A stretch of DNA of 54,444 nucleotides from Erythrobacter sp. SCN 62-14 (GTDB lineage Bacteria > Pseudomonadota > Alphaproteobacteria > Sphingomonadales > Sphingomonadaceae): contig MEDW01000006.1 in NCBI GenBank assembly GCA_001724215.1, forward strand, positions 1-54,444, read 5' to 3'. Both the position numbers and the translations under genes were made by a program. A model generated the notes under the pieces. The model saw only the letters and a program-made list of their open reading frames with translations. It searched no databases and had not been told where the DNA came from. This document shows positions 7,617 to 15,235 of the stretch, one piece after another; the stretch's first letter is position 1, and each line of letters begins with the position of its first letter.

Positions 7617-8512
7617 TGACCACAGCCAAGGTGATTGATGGCAAGGCCTTTGCCGCTGCGCTGCGGACACGCATTGGCGAGGCAGCCGCGAGCTTTGCTG
7701 CGCACACCGGACGGCGTCCCGGCCTTGCGGTGGTGCTGGTGGGCGAAGACCCCGCAAGTCAGGTTTATGTCGGCGCCAAGGGCAAGGCCTGCGAGGCCGC
7801 TGGGATGGCAAGTTTCGAACACCGCCTTGCGGCTGACACCAGCGAGGCGGCTTTGCTCTCGCTGATCGAACGGCTGAACAATGATCCGGAAGTCGATGGC
7901 ATTCTGGTGCAATTGCCGCTGCCCGCTGGCCTCAATGAGCAGGCGATCATCGCCGCGATCAGCCCGGACAAGGATGTGGACGGCTTCCATGTCATCAACG
8001 CGGGGCGCTTGGCCGTCGGGCAGGAAGGCTTTGTCCCCTGCACGCCGCTGGGCTGCATCATGCTTTTGAAGGATCAACTCGGCGATCTCAGCGGGCTGGA
8101 AGCCGTGGTGATTGGCCGCTCGAACATCGTGGGTAAGCCGATGGCGCAATTGCTGATTGACGCCAACGCCACCGTCACCATCGCGCACAGCCGCACCAGG
8201 GATCTGGCGGATGTGGTGCGCCGCGCGGATATTGTGGTGGCCGCGGTGGGCCGGGCAGAAATGGTGCGCGGGGACTGGATCAAGCCGGGCGCAACCGTGA
8301 TCGATGTCGGCATCAACCGCCTGCCCCCTGAAGATGGCAAGGAAAAAGGGCGCCTTGTGGGCGATGTCGCCTATGCCGAAGCCGCACAAGTGGCTGGTGC
8401 AATCACGCCGGTTCCGGGTGGCGTCGGTCCGATGACGATTGCTGTGCTCTTGAGGAACACTCTGGTGGCTGCCTGTCACAGCGCCGGGATGCCTGCGCCG
8501 GAGGGCTTGTGA
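7616..8512 (+). CDS. folD: bifunctional methylene-THF dehydrogenase/cyclohydrolase
   Basis: Interconverts 5,10-methylene-, methenyl- and 10-formyl-tetrahydrofolate with NADP in one-carbon metabolism. Visible signatures are [18 protein letters not shown] with the catalytic lysine, [26 protein letters not shown], and the NADP site [17 protein letters not shown]. The C-terminal [11 protein letters not shown] is the classical family end motif. Length of 298 residues is normal. ATG 7616 overlaps the yggT stop by one base, and its own TGA overlaps the next start (GTGA), so yggT, folD, the lipoprotein and marC form one tightly coupled unit. Confidence 0.95.
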   Translation: MTTAKVIDGKAFAAALRTRIGEAAASFAAHTGRRPGLAVVLVGEDPASQVYVGAKGKACEAAGMASFEHRLAADTSEAALLSLIERLNNDPEVDGILVQLPLPAGLNEQAIIAAISPDKDVDGFHVINAGRLAVGQEGFVPCTPLGCIMLLKDQLGDLSGLEAVVIGRSNIVGKPMAQLLIDANATVTIAHSRTRDLADVVRRADIVVAAVGRAEMVRGDWIKPGATVIDVGINRLPPEDGKEKGRLVGDVAYAEAAQVAGAITPVPGGVGPMTIAVLLRNTLVAACHSAGMPAPEGL

Positions 8513-9276
8513 GAAAAGCGCTAGCCTGTCTGGTCGTCGGCGCGCTCGCCCTTACCGCCTGCATGGGCCAGCCGCAGCGACGCGGGCCGCCCACCAAGGT
8601 GATTGACGCGGTGCTGCGCGGTGTTCCGGGCGTTGCCCAACCAAGCCGGATTGTCGCAATCGAAGTGGCACTTGGACAATTGGCGAGCGAACTCACGCCG
8701 ACCGCTGCGCTGCTCAATTATGCGGCTGCCACGGCGCAGGTGCAGGAAACAAGCGGCCTGACGCCGGTGCAGCAATGGATCGGGCAGGCCCCGCCGCCGG
8801 CGACTGCGATCAAGTGGAACACCCGCGCGGTTGCAATAGCGTGTGACGGCGCGCTGGCCGCAAGCACCGGGCGTTTCACCGATGCCCAAGGGATCGTGGG
8901 AAATTATGCGATGATCTGGCAGCGGCAAAGCGATGGTTCCTATCGCTGGCTGCACCACGTTGCCGCGCCCGATGTGCCGCAACCGCCGCCACCCGCCCGG
9001 CCCGAGCCGGGCAATATCACTGTAACCGCAATGGATGCGGTGCAAGGGATGATCGCCACCTGCCCGCGCCGGGGAGAAGACTTACCCCCGCCGCCTGCGC
9101 TGTCCGTGATGGATGATTTGCCCGGTGGAGCCACATTGTCAGACGATGGCACCTTGCGCTGGCGTTGGCAGCAGCGTGGCGACGGCGCGCGCTTTATTGC
9201 TGCGGAATATTTCTATGAGGGCCGCTGGCTCAACGCTTTTGAACAGCCGATCGGGGCAACGACAGCCGCGCCATGA
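8509..9276 (+). CDS. predicted lipoprotein, unknown function
   Basis: A 255-residue protein with a short signal ([18 protein letters not shown]) ending in a lipobox, then a mixed alpha/beta periplasmic part. The region about residues 40-155 (helical start, then [18 protein letters not shown] and [15 protein letters not shown]) resembles an NTF2/DUF4440-like cone fold of the kind that measures small ligands. A proline-rich linker and a second short beta domain follow. The GTG start overlaps the folD TGA, and its own TGA overlaps marC. No enzyme motif is visible, so the function is unassigned. Confidence 0.75.
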   Translation: MRKALACLVVGALALTACMGQPQRRGPPTKVIDAVLRGVPGVAQPSRIVAIEVALGQLASELTPTAALLNYAAATAQVQETSGLTPVQQWIGQAPPPATAIKWNTRAVAIACDGALAASTGRFTDAQGIVGNYAMIWQRQSDGSYRWLHHVAAPDVPQPPPPARPEPGNITVTAMDAVQGMIATCPRRGEDLPPPPALSVMDDLPGGATLSDDGTLRWRWQQRGDGARFIAAEYFYEGRWLNAFEQPIGATTAAP

Positions 9277-9905
9277 TTTTTAGCGAATTGTTCCTATCGG
9301 CCTTCATCACGCTGTTTGTGGTGATCGACCCGCCCGGCTGCGCCCCGATTTACGCAGGCCTCACCAAGGGCGCCAGCGCTGCACAGGCGCGCAGCATGGC
9401 CTTGCGCGCGACCTTTATCGCATCGATCATCCTGTTGATTTTCGCTCTGTTCGGCAAGCAATTGCTGGCCGCGCTGCATATTGAACTCAATTCCTTCCGC
9501 ATCGCAGGTGGGCTGATGCTGTTCTTCATCGCCTTTGACATGGTGTTTGAAAAGCGCACTCAACGCCGCGAGGAACGCGCCGAGAAAATCGCTGCCGCGC
9601 CCGAAATCGAGGATGTGTCGGTCTTTCCGATGGCCATGCCGATGCTGGCTGGGCCCGGGGCAATTGCCGCGATCATGCTGTTGATGAATGAGGCCGGCGG
9701 CGAGCCGGAGAAGGTCGCACAGGTGCTCACCGCGCTGGCAGCGGTGCTGATTATCACGGCTGCCGCTCTGGTGGCGGCGGGCCCTTTGATCCGTCTGCTC
9801 GGCGACAAGGTCGAGGCGGTCATCACCCGTCTGCTGGGCGTGTTGCTGGCCGCACTGGCGGCGCAATATGTGATTGACGGACTCAAGGGCAGCTTCGGCG
9901 CCTAG
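9273..9905 (+). CDS. MarC family integral membrane protein
   Basis: A 210-residue multi-pass inner-membrane protein. The N-terminal SAFITLFVVIDPPGCAPIYAGLT is the MarC signature (family: VVDPiGniPif), and the FRIAGGLMLFFIAFDMVF and FPMAMPMLAGPGAIAAIMLL segments are the other conserved blocks. About six hydrophobic segments are visible, separated by a short basic loop (KRTQRREERAEK). The family's transport role is not established and its old link to multiple antibiotic resistance is weak. The start ATG overlaps the preceding TGA; the gene ends the argB-folD unit just before a strong hairpin. Confidence 0.9.
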   Translation: MIFSELFLSAFITLFVVIDPPGCAPIYAGLTKGASAAQARSMALRATFIASIILLIFALFGKQLLAALHIELNSFRIAGGLMLFFIAFDMVFEKRTQRREERAEKIAAAPEIEDVSVFPMAMPMLAGPGAIAAIMLLMNEAGGEPEKVAQVLTALAAVLIITAAALVAAGPLIRLLGDKVEAVITRLLGVLLAALAAQYVIDGLKGSFGA

Positions 9906-9934
9906 TCACACCCGTTCCATCAAGTCCATCGCCT

Positions 9935-9965
9935 GTTTGCGCGCCTGATCGCGAGGCGCGCAAAC
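9935..9965 (+). terminator. 12-bp-stem hairpin after marC
   Basis: GTTTGCGCGCCT (9935-9946), 7-base loop, AGGCGCGCAAAC (9954-9965), a perfect 12-bp stem 30 bases after the marC stop. There is no downstream T-run, so it is either a terminator acting with Rho or a 3-prime stabilising hairpin. Confidence 0.6.
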
Positions 9966-10015
9966 GCGCCTTGCGCGGGCGTTGTTGGCGGCCCTTGCGC
10001 CCCATCCGAATCTGT

Positions 10016-10044
10016 TTGACTCGGTTATAAATGTAGCAGATTAT
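10016..10044 (+). promoter_or_regulatory. sigma-70-type promoter of the ArsR/carbonic anhydrase unit
   Basis: TTGACT (10016-10021) is followed after 17 bases by GATTAT (10039-10044), giving 5/6 and 4/6 matches to consensus, 45-75 bases before the arsR ATG in an AT-rich stretch. It overlaps the first of three GCAGATATG-like half-sites, consistent with repression by the encoded ArsR protein. Confidence 0.55.
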
Positions 10045-10077
10045 GAAAATTCATATCTGCAAAACTGCGCAGATATG
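10037..10077. promoter_or_regulatory. candidate ArsR operator with three half-sites
   Basis: CATATCTGC (10052-10060) and GCAGATATG (10069-10077) form a perfect 9-bp inverted repeat with an 8-base spacer. A third half-site with one extra base, GCAGATTATG (10037-10046), faces the first and overlaps the -10 region. Position between promoter and arsR is typical of ArsR-family autoregulation; binding itself is inferred. Confidence 0.6.
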
Positions 10078-10088
10078 TGGGAGGGAAC

Positions 10089-10454
10089 ATGCCAAGTCGG
10101 CTTATCGTTTCGCGCGAATTGGCGGAACTGTTCAAGCTGCTCGCTCATCCTGATCGGCTGCGGCTGGTTGAGGAGTTGCGCAGCGGTGAACAGGACGTCG
10201 GCAGCATTGCCAGCGCGCTCATGCTGCCAGCAACGCGCATTTCGCAGCATCTCGCCTTGCTCAAGGCCGTGCGGCTGGTGGAGGAACGCCGCGCCGGGCG
10301 GACCCATTTCTATCGCCTGGTCCACCCGCAGATGGCAGGCTGGATCCTCGAAGCCCTCCCTTTCATCGACATTCGCAACCGGCTCGAAAACGCCGCGCAC
10401 ATCGACGATGCGCGTGCCCGCTGGAGCACGGTTCCCCCTGAGATTTCGACCTGA
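10089..10454 (+). CDS. ArsR-family transcriptional regulator
   Basis: A 121-residue winged-helix repressor. The helix-turn-helix is clear: FKLLAHPDRLRLVEELRSGE, then ATRISQHLALLKAVRLVEERRAGR and a wing with THFYRLVHPQM. No cysteine pair of the metal-sensing ArsR/SmtB type is visible, so the signal is unknown. Start at ATG 10089 follows GGAGGGA; a GTG at 10077 would lie inside the operator repeat. It sits 12 bases before the carbonic anhydrase and is paralogous to the regulator at 12799-13296 (both begin MPSR..V..ELA). Likely autoregulated through the adjacent inverted repeat. Confidence 0.9.
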   Translation: MPSRLIVSRELAELFKLLAHPDRLRLVEELRSGEQDVGSIASALMLPATRISQHLALLKAVRLVEERRAGRTHFYRLVHPQMAGWILEALPFIDIRNRLENAAHIDDARARWSTVPPEIST

Positions 10455-10466
10455 AAGGATTACCCC

Positions 10467-11138
10467 ATGTCCAATTTTGCCAGCGGCGTCGTCAAGTTCC
10501 AACGCGAGGTCTATCCCGGAAAACAGGAGCTTTTTGAACGCCTCAGCACCGGGCAAAGCCCCGAAGCGCTGTTCATCACTTGCTCGGATAGCCGCATTGA
10601 AACCGCGATGCTGACACAGACCGAACCGGGCGAATTGTTCATCTGCCGCAACGCCGGCAACATTGTGCCGCCCCACACCAATCAGACCGGCGGGATGACG
10701 GCTTCGATCGAATTTGCGATCGGCGCGCTCAAAATCCCGCATATCGTGGTGTGCGGACACACCGAATGCGGCGCGATGAAGGGCGCGATGAACCGCGCTG
10801 GCCTCACCAACCTGCCCCATGTGCGCGAATGGCTTGGCTATGCACAAGGCGCGGTCGACATTGTTGAGGCGCTCGGCAGCGGGCTTTCGCCTGAGGCCAA
10901 GATGCGAATGCTGCTGGAACAGAATGTCATTCTGCAACTGGCGCACCTGCGCACCCATCCGACAGTGGCGGTCGCGCTCGCCCAGAAGGCAGTGAAACTG
11001 CATGGCTGGGTCTATGACATCAAGACCGGCGGCGTGACGGCCTATGACGAGGTGACCGAGACGTGGTCGCCGGTCGAAGATCACTACGCCTCGCAGCTCG
11101 TATCCGCAACCATTCACCCCCACGCCTGCACGGCCTGA
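10467..11138 (+). CDS. beta-class carbonic anhydrase
   Basis: Zinc enzyme interconverting CO2 and bicarbonate. All zinc-site motifs are present: FITCSDSRIE near residue 37 (Cys and the Asp-Arg dyad) and VVCGHTECGAMKGAM near 93 (His and Cys ligands). FICRNAGNIVPP and GGMTASIEFAIGAL are further family blocks. Length of 223 residues is normal for bacterial beta enzymes. It lies between an ArsR regulator and a SulP anion transporter. This pairing is known from natural SulP-carbonic anhydrase fusions and suggests supply or handling of bicarbonate. Confidence 0.94.
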   Translation: MSNFASGVVKFQREVYPGKQELFERLSTGQSPEALFITCSDSRIETAMLTQTEPGELFICRNAGNIVPPHTNQTGGMTASIEFAIGALKIPHIVVCGHTECGAMKGAMNRAGLTNLPHVREWLGYAQGAVDIVEALGSGLSPEAKMRMLLEQNVILQLAHLRTHPTVAVALAQKAVKLHGWVYDIKTGGVTAYDEVTETWSPVEDHYASQLVSATIHPHACTA

Positions 11139-11167
11139 CCCCAGCCTGCGCCCCGGAGCCCCGATCC

Positions 11168-12766
11168 ATGAAACCGCTTTCCCCTAAAGCCTTCGCCATC
11201 GCCCCCGCTCCCGCGGTGCTGGGGCGCGATTTTCTGGCCTCGATCGTGGTCTTCCTTGTCGCCTTGCCGCTCTGCCTTGGGGTCGCAATTGCATCGGGCG
11301 CGCCGCCTGCACTGGGGCTGATCACGGGGATTGTCGGCGGGCTGGTGGTGGGCAGCCTCGCCGGATCGCCCTTGCAGGTGAGCGGGCCTGCGGCGGGCAT
11401 GGCCGTGCTGGTCTTCCAGCTGGTGCAGGATCACGGGCTGCTTATGCTCGGCGTGGTCGGATTGATCGCCGGAGCGCTGCAACTGGCGGCGGGTATTTTC
11501 AAGCTTGGTCAGTGGTTTCGCGCAATCTCGCCATCGGTGATCCACGGAATGCTGGCAGGGATTGGTGTGCTGATTTTCGCTTCACAATTCCACGTCATGC
11601 TTGATGACAGCCCGCGTTCGAGCGGGCTGGCCAACCTGGCCGCAATCCCCCAGGCGGTGATGAAAGTGTTTCCGGTGGACGGATCGGTGCACCACCTTGC
11701 GGCCATGGCGGGCGTGGTGACGATCCTTTCGATCATCGCATGGAACAAATTCCGGCCCGCCCGGCTGTTTCTGCTGCCCGGACCGCTGCTCGGGGTGGTC
11801 ACCGGAACGGTGTTTGCGATTGCTTTTGGTCTCCCGATCAGCCTCGTCGAATTGCCCGAAACCCTGGCAAGCGGGCTCAACATTCCAACCGGAGAAGCCC
11901 TCGCCGGCTTGATGCGCCCGGAAATCCTCCTGCTCGGCGTCGTCTTTGCCTTTGTCGCCAGCGCCGAGACATTGCTGTGCGCCACAGCGGTGGACAAGAT
12001 GCACATGGGCGCACGCACCGATTACGACAAGGAATTGCGGGCTCAAGGCATCGGCAATCTCATTTGCGGGGGCCTTGGCGCCTTGCCGATGACCGGTGTG
12101 ATCGTGCGTTCGGCCGCCAATGTTGCCGCAGGTGCCACCACCCGGCTTTCGGCCATTATCCACGGGCTGTGGCTGTTGCTGGCGGTCGTGGCCTTTCCGT
12201 TCATTCTTAACGAAATCCCCACCTCGGTGCTGGCCGCAATCCTCGTTTACACCGGCTACAAGCTGGTAAACGTTGCTCAGATCCGCAAGATTGCCGAATT
12301 CGGCAAGCAAGAGTTGGCGATCTATTTCGTCACCCTTATCGGGGTGGTGGCGATCGACCTTCTTACCGGGGTAATCCTCGGGTTTGCGGCCGCGACGCTC
12401 AAGCTGGTCTATACTTTCTCGCACCTTGATATTGCGGTCGAGCATGACAAGGGCCGCAACCGCGTCGACGTCCACATGACGGGTTCGGCAACCTTCTTCT
12501 CGATCCCGAAACTCAGCAGCACACTGGAAAGCTCACCCTTCGGTTCGGAAGTGCATCTCCACGTCGACAAACTCGACTACATCGATCACGCCTGCCTTGA
12601 GATGCTCTCATCGTGGGAAACCCTGCATGAAAGCACCGGCGGGCGGTTGATTGTGGAATGGCACGCATTGGTCGAACGCTATGGTCGCCGGGCCGAAGAT
12701 CCGAGCAAGACACGCATTCCGGGGCTGATGCGCGATCCGGAGGAGGCTCCGCGGGCAGCAAGTTGA
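11168..12766 (+). CDS. SulP family anion (probably bicarbonate) transporter
   Basis: A 532-residue permease with about 10-12 hydrophobic segments up to residue 420, followed by a cytosolic STAS-like domain (LHVDKLDYIDHACLEMLSSW near 480-500). SulP blocks include LPLCLGVAIASGAPPALGLITG at the N-terminus and GLGALPMTGVIVRSAANVAAG near 310. I take ATG 11168, which follows CGGAG; a longer frame from 11063 overlaps the carbonic anhydrase and adds a non-membrane basic segment. Substrate is inferred as bicarbonate from the neighbouring carbonic anhydrase; sulfate remains possible. Confidence 0.88.
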   Translation: MKPLSPKAFAIAPAPAVLGRDFLASIVVFLVALPLCLGVAIASGAPPALGLITGIVGGLVVGSLAGSPLQVSGPAAGMAVLVFQLVQDHGLLMLGVVGLIAGALQLAAGIFKLGQWFRAISPSVIHGMLAGIGVLIFASQFHVMLDDSPRSSGLANLAAIPQAVMKVFPVDGSVHHLAAMAGVVTILSIIAWNKFRPARLFLLPGPLLGVVTGTVFAIAFGLPISLVELPETLASGLNIPTGEALAGLMRPEILLLGVVFAFVASAETLLCATAVDKMHMGARTDYDKELRAQGIGNLICGGLGALPMTGVIVRSAANVAAGATTRLSAIIHGLWLLLAVVAFPFILNEIPTSVLAAILVYTGYKLVNVAQIRKIAEFGKQELAIYFVTLIGVVAIDLLTGVILGFAAATLKLVYTFSHLDIAVEHDKGRNRVDVHMTGSATFFSIPKLSSTLESSPFGSEVHLHVDKLDYIDHACLEMLSSWETLHESTGGRLIVEWHALVERYGRRAEDPSKTRIPGLMRDPEEAPRAAS

Positions 12767-12798
12767 TTGGCGGCACCGCAGCGGCGGCTGACAAGCGG

Positions 12799-13296
12799 TC
12801 AGTTGACCGCCGCGCGCACCGTCCGCTTCACTTCAACCGGTGCTACCCCAGAAGCGACGGACGGCGGGGGAGCTGCAGACGCAGCGGCATTTGGCGCGGG
12901 CGCAGCCGTCGGTGCAGCCGCAGGCACAGGAGCAGGCACGCTGCCACCTGCTTCGGAAAGCCACAATTCCTTGGCAAACGCAATGTCACGTTCGCTTGCA
13001 CGGCCAAGGCGGTGAGCGATGAAATCAATTCCCTCGATCAGCCAACCCGCCAATTCGGGCTGCGGCAGGCTGTAGACGCGTTTCTGACCCTGATTTTCAG
13101 TCTCGACCAAGGCAATCGCGCGCAGCACACCGAGATGCTGCGAAACCCGTGTGGGTGGGATTTCCAGCGCGGCGGCCAATTCATTCACGGTCTGCTCGCC
13201 CGATTGCAGCTTGAGCAGCAGACGGATCCTGTCAGGGTGGGAAATCTGGCGCATCACATTGGCAAGTTCAGTCGCGACAATCTTCCTGCTGGGCAC
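12799..13296 (-). CDS. second ArsR-family regulator with Ala/Pro tail
   Basis: A 165-residue winged-helix regulator closely similar in plan to the one at 10089: it starts MPSRKIVATELANVM, then HPDRIRLLLKLQSGEQTVNELA, PTRVSQHLGVLRAIALVETE and the wing RVYSLPQPELAGWL. Unlike its paralogue it carries a 50-residue low-complexity Ala/Pro tail before a short basic end. GTG 13296 is the start, with AAAGG upstream. It converges with the SulP gene and lies 46 bases after the dehydrogenase-like gene, with which it may be cotranscribed. No metal-binding cysteines are seen. Confidence 0.85.
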   Translation of the reverse strand: MPSRKIVATELANVMRQISHPDRIRLLLKLQSGEQTVNELAAALEIPPTRVSQHLGVLRAIALVETENQGQKRVYSLPQPELAGWLIEGIDFIAHRLGRASERDIAFAKELWLSEAGGSVPAPVPAAAPTAAPAPNAAASAAPPPSVASGVAPVEVKRTVRAAVN

Positions 13297-13342
13297 TGGC
13301 GTGGCCTTTCTTGTTTTGGCTCTCGGAAATTACCGCTGAAAC

Positions 13343-14491
13343 CTACTGTGAAGCAACGAGAATGAGATTAACGGGCGCACAGGGCGGATTGTTCCCCTGT
13401 TTCTGACCATCACAGGCTGGCAGGGCCTGCCACAGCGGCAGACGACGGCCTTGCAAGCGGTCAACTGAGGGAATGCGAGCGACAAATTCCGCCTCGCTCA
13501 GAGTCGTGGCATAGGGGGCATGCGAACCGCGTGACGGGGTCGCAACGCCGCTGTCGCGCAGCCGGGCCCATCCGGCAAAAAGCCGGTGGGCAAGCTCAGC
13601 CATTCCCGTGTTGCGCGCTGCAAGCGCAAGGCTATGCACCAGCAGCGCTGCATCAAGCGGCTGATGCGGACGCACCGGGCGCAGCGTTTCAGCCGAAATC
13701 ATTGCAAGGCTGCGATCATGCCACAGCAAGGGGAAGGGACCGGCAAGGCCCGTCGCCTCTGCCAGGATCGCCAGCACAATGCTGCGCAATTCGGGCAGGA
13801 CAATCACCGCATCCCACCCGCTCGCCCCGGACATCAAGTGTCCAAGCGCATCCTCAATCGCGACCACTTCAAGCTGGCAACCCGTGCGGCTGCCGGTGCG
13901 CCCAGTGGCCAACAACCGCCGCGCCATCGCACTGGCGGCGCGTTGCTGAGTGATGATGACAATGCGTTCACGATCCTGAGAGCGAGCAGCCTCGAGCATT
14001 GCATTGAGCGTCTTGAGCCACGGCAAGGGCAAACCGCAATCCTCATCCACCGCACAGGCTGCCGGATGGGGCGATGCAAGCATCAGATCAATCACCGGGC
14101 GATGCAAGGGTCGATCCGCGCCGCAATCGAACAAATAGCTCGCCATCCATTGCGCGCGCGGGGACGTTGCTGCGCCAGCAGGTGATTGCAGATCGGCCGG
14201 CGACCACCCCTGCCACGGCGCAAACAGCAGCGCGTCACTGCCAGCGCCCTGCGCACTGGCCCAGTGCCGCAGATGCTGAAGGCCGCTGCGCCGAACCTCA
14301 CCTGCCCACGCAATCTCGGTGCGCTCGCCTGTCATCAGCACACTCAGCGCATCGCGCCACTCGGCGGGCACCTGATCTGCCACACCGCCAAAGAGGAGTT
14401 CGTTGGTAACCAGCTGAAGTGGGGAACGCGCAGTGGCCGGACGCTGTTCAGCCAGCGATTGAATGCGGGGCCGTTCAGTGGATTTATCCAT
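13343..14491 (-). CDS. degenerate isocitrate/isopropylmalate-dehydrogenase-like protein
   Basis: A 382-residue cytosolic protein with no signal or membrane segment. Residues about 170-300 follow the layout of the IDH/IPMDH family: a strand and helix (RIVIITQQRAASAMARRLL), then VVAIEDALGHLMSGASGWDAVIVLPELRSIVLAILA, then FPLLWHDRSLAMISAETLRP and a long C-terminal helix with HSLALAARNTG. The metal-binding aspartates expected in the NLFGDILSD position are replaced (LPELRSIVLAI), and the catalytic lysine motif is absent. If the homology is right the protein is not a working dehydrogenase. Start ATG 14491 follows AAGGAG. The homology is by eye and moderately sure. Confidence 0.5.
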   Translation of the reverse strand: MDKSTERPRIQSLAEQRPATARSPLQLVTNELLFGGVADQVPAEWRDALSVLMTGERTEIAWAGEVRRSGLQHLRHWASAQGAGSDALLFAPWQGWSPADLQSPAGAATSPRAQWMASYLFDCGADRPLHRPVIDLMLASPHPAACAVDEDCGLPLPWLKTLNAMLEAARSQDRERIVIITQQRAASAMARRLLATGRTGSRTGCQLEVVAIEDALGHLMSGASGWDAVIVLPELRSIVLAILAEATGLAGPFPLLWHDRSLAMISAETLRPVRPHQPLDAALLVHSLALAARNTGMAELAHRLFAGWARLRDSGVATPSRGSHAPYATTLSEAEFVARIPSVDRLQGRRLPLWQALPACDGQKQGNNPPCAPVNLILVASQ

Positions 14492-14570
14492 GCGCAGGCT
14501 CCTTGGGAGTGGAAAGCCTGACGCCTAATGGTGAAATATTGATCTGAAAATTACATATTATCGGACAAAA

Positions 14571-14589
14571 TGTTCTCTTTTTAAGAACA
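14571..14589 (-). terminator. weak AT-rich hairpin after the LON-domain gene
   Basis: TGTTCT (14571-14576), 7-base loop, AGAACA (14584-14589). Read on the minus strand it lies about 23 bases after the LON-domain gene stop and is followed by TTTTG, so a weak terminator is possible. It also lies in the AT-rich promoter region of the gene that starts at 14491. Confidence 0.3.
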
Positions 14590-14612
14590 ACGTGGTGTCC
14601 GGAGCGCTTGGC

Positions 14613-15224
14613 CTATTGCAGCGTGACGATTTCCTCACCGCCATCATGACGGCCATAGAACTGCATCAATTGCACAAGCAATTCGCAGCGCGCCGTCAGG
14701 TTTTCGGCCTCCAGCAATGCCTGCTTCGAGGCCGGGTCAAACGGTGCGATCTGGGAGACGCCATTGATCAGCGAGCGATCATCAAGCCGCTCAACCGAAT
14801 CCCAGTCCACGCTATAGCCCTGATTATCAGCAAAGCGGCGCGCCTCGCGTTCAAAACCGCCGCGCTGGGCGTGGGTGAGGGTTTCGTCCTCATCCTCCGC
14901 GATCAATTCAGCCTCGACCTGACGGAACGCAGTGGTGACATCAAGTTCACGCACCAGGCGAAAGCGCTGCTCACCTTCGAGGATCAGGTTGTAGCGCCCA
15001 TCCTCCATCGCCTGAATTTCGCCAATCCGCCCGACACAGCCCACGCTGTAAAGCGACGCACCTTCCACCGGACGTTGCGGCTGGATCATGGCAATGCGTC
15101 GGTCGCGCACCAGCGCGTTTCCGACCAGAGCCCGATAGCGTGGCTCAAAAATGTGCAAGGGCAACTGCAGGCCGGGGAACAGCACTGCGCCGGTAAGGGG
15201 GAAAATCGCCAGGCGTGTGGTCAT
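14613..15224 (-). CDS. LON substrate-binding-domain protein
   Basis: A 203-residue stand-alone LON N-terminal (PUA-like) domain without the ATPase or protease parts of Lon. Signature segments are LAIFPLTGAVLFPGLQLPLHIFEPRYRALV at the start and GRIGEIQAMEDGRYNLILEGEQRFRL near 60-85. The family is probably involved in protein quality control, but its role is not established. I use ATG 15224, 11 bases after the stop of the chaperedoxin gene; an earlier frame from 15284 overlaps that gene. The cnoX-LON pair is a common arrangement in alphaproteobacteria and supports a shared proteostasis function. Confidence 0.88.
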   Translation of the reverse strand: MTTRLAIFPLTGAVLFPGLQLPLHIFEPRYRALVGNALVRDRRIAMIQPQRPVEGASLYSVGCVGRIGEIQAMEDGRYNLILEGEQRFRLVRELDVTTAFRQVEAELIAEDEDETLTHAQRGGFEREARRFADNQGYSVDWDSVERLDDRSLINGVSQIAPFDPASKQALLEAENLTARCELLVQLMQFYGRHDGGEEIVTLQ

Positions 15225-15235
15225 CCGCTTGCGCC

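Noticed and set aside
10041-11123. 360-codon open frame on the minus strand across arsR and carbonic anhydrase
   Set aside because: Antisense shadow of two confident genes in GC-rich DNA; no family motif and it would cover the promoter and operator.
11582-12475. 297-codon minus-strand frame
   Set aside because: Antisense to the SulP transporter; no plausible start region or family.
14571-14589. LexA-type box
   Set aside because: It is TGTTCT-N7-AGAACA, an inverted repeat; the alphaproteobacterial LexA site is a direct GTTC-N7-GTTC repeat. Treated as a weak hairpin instead.
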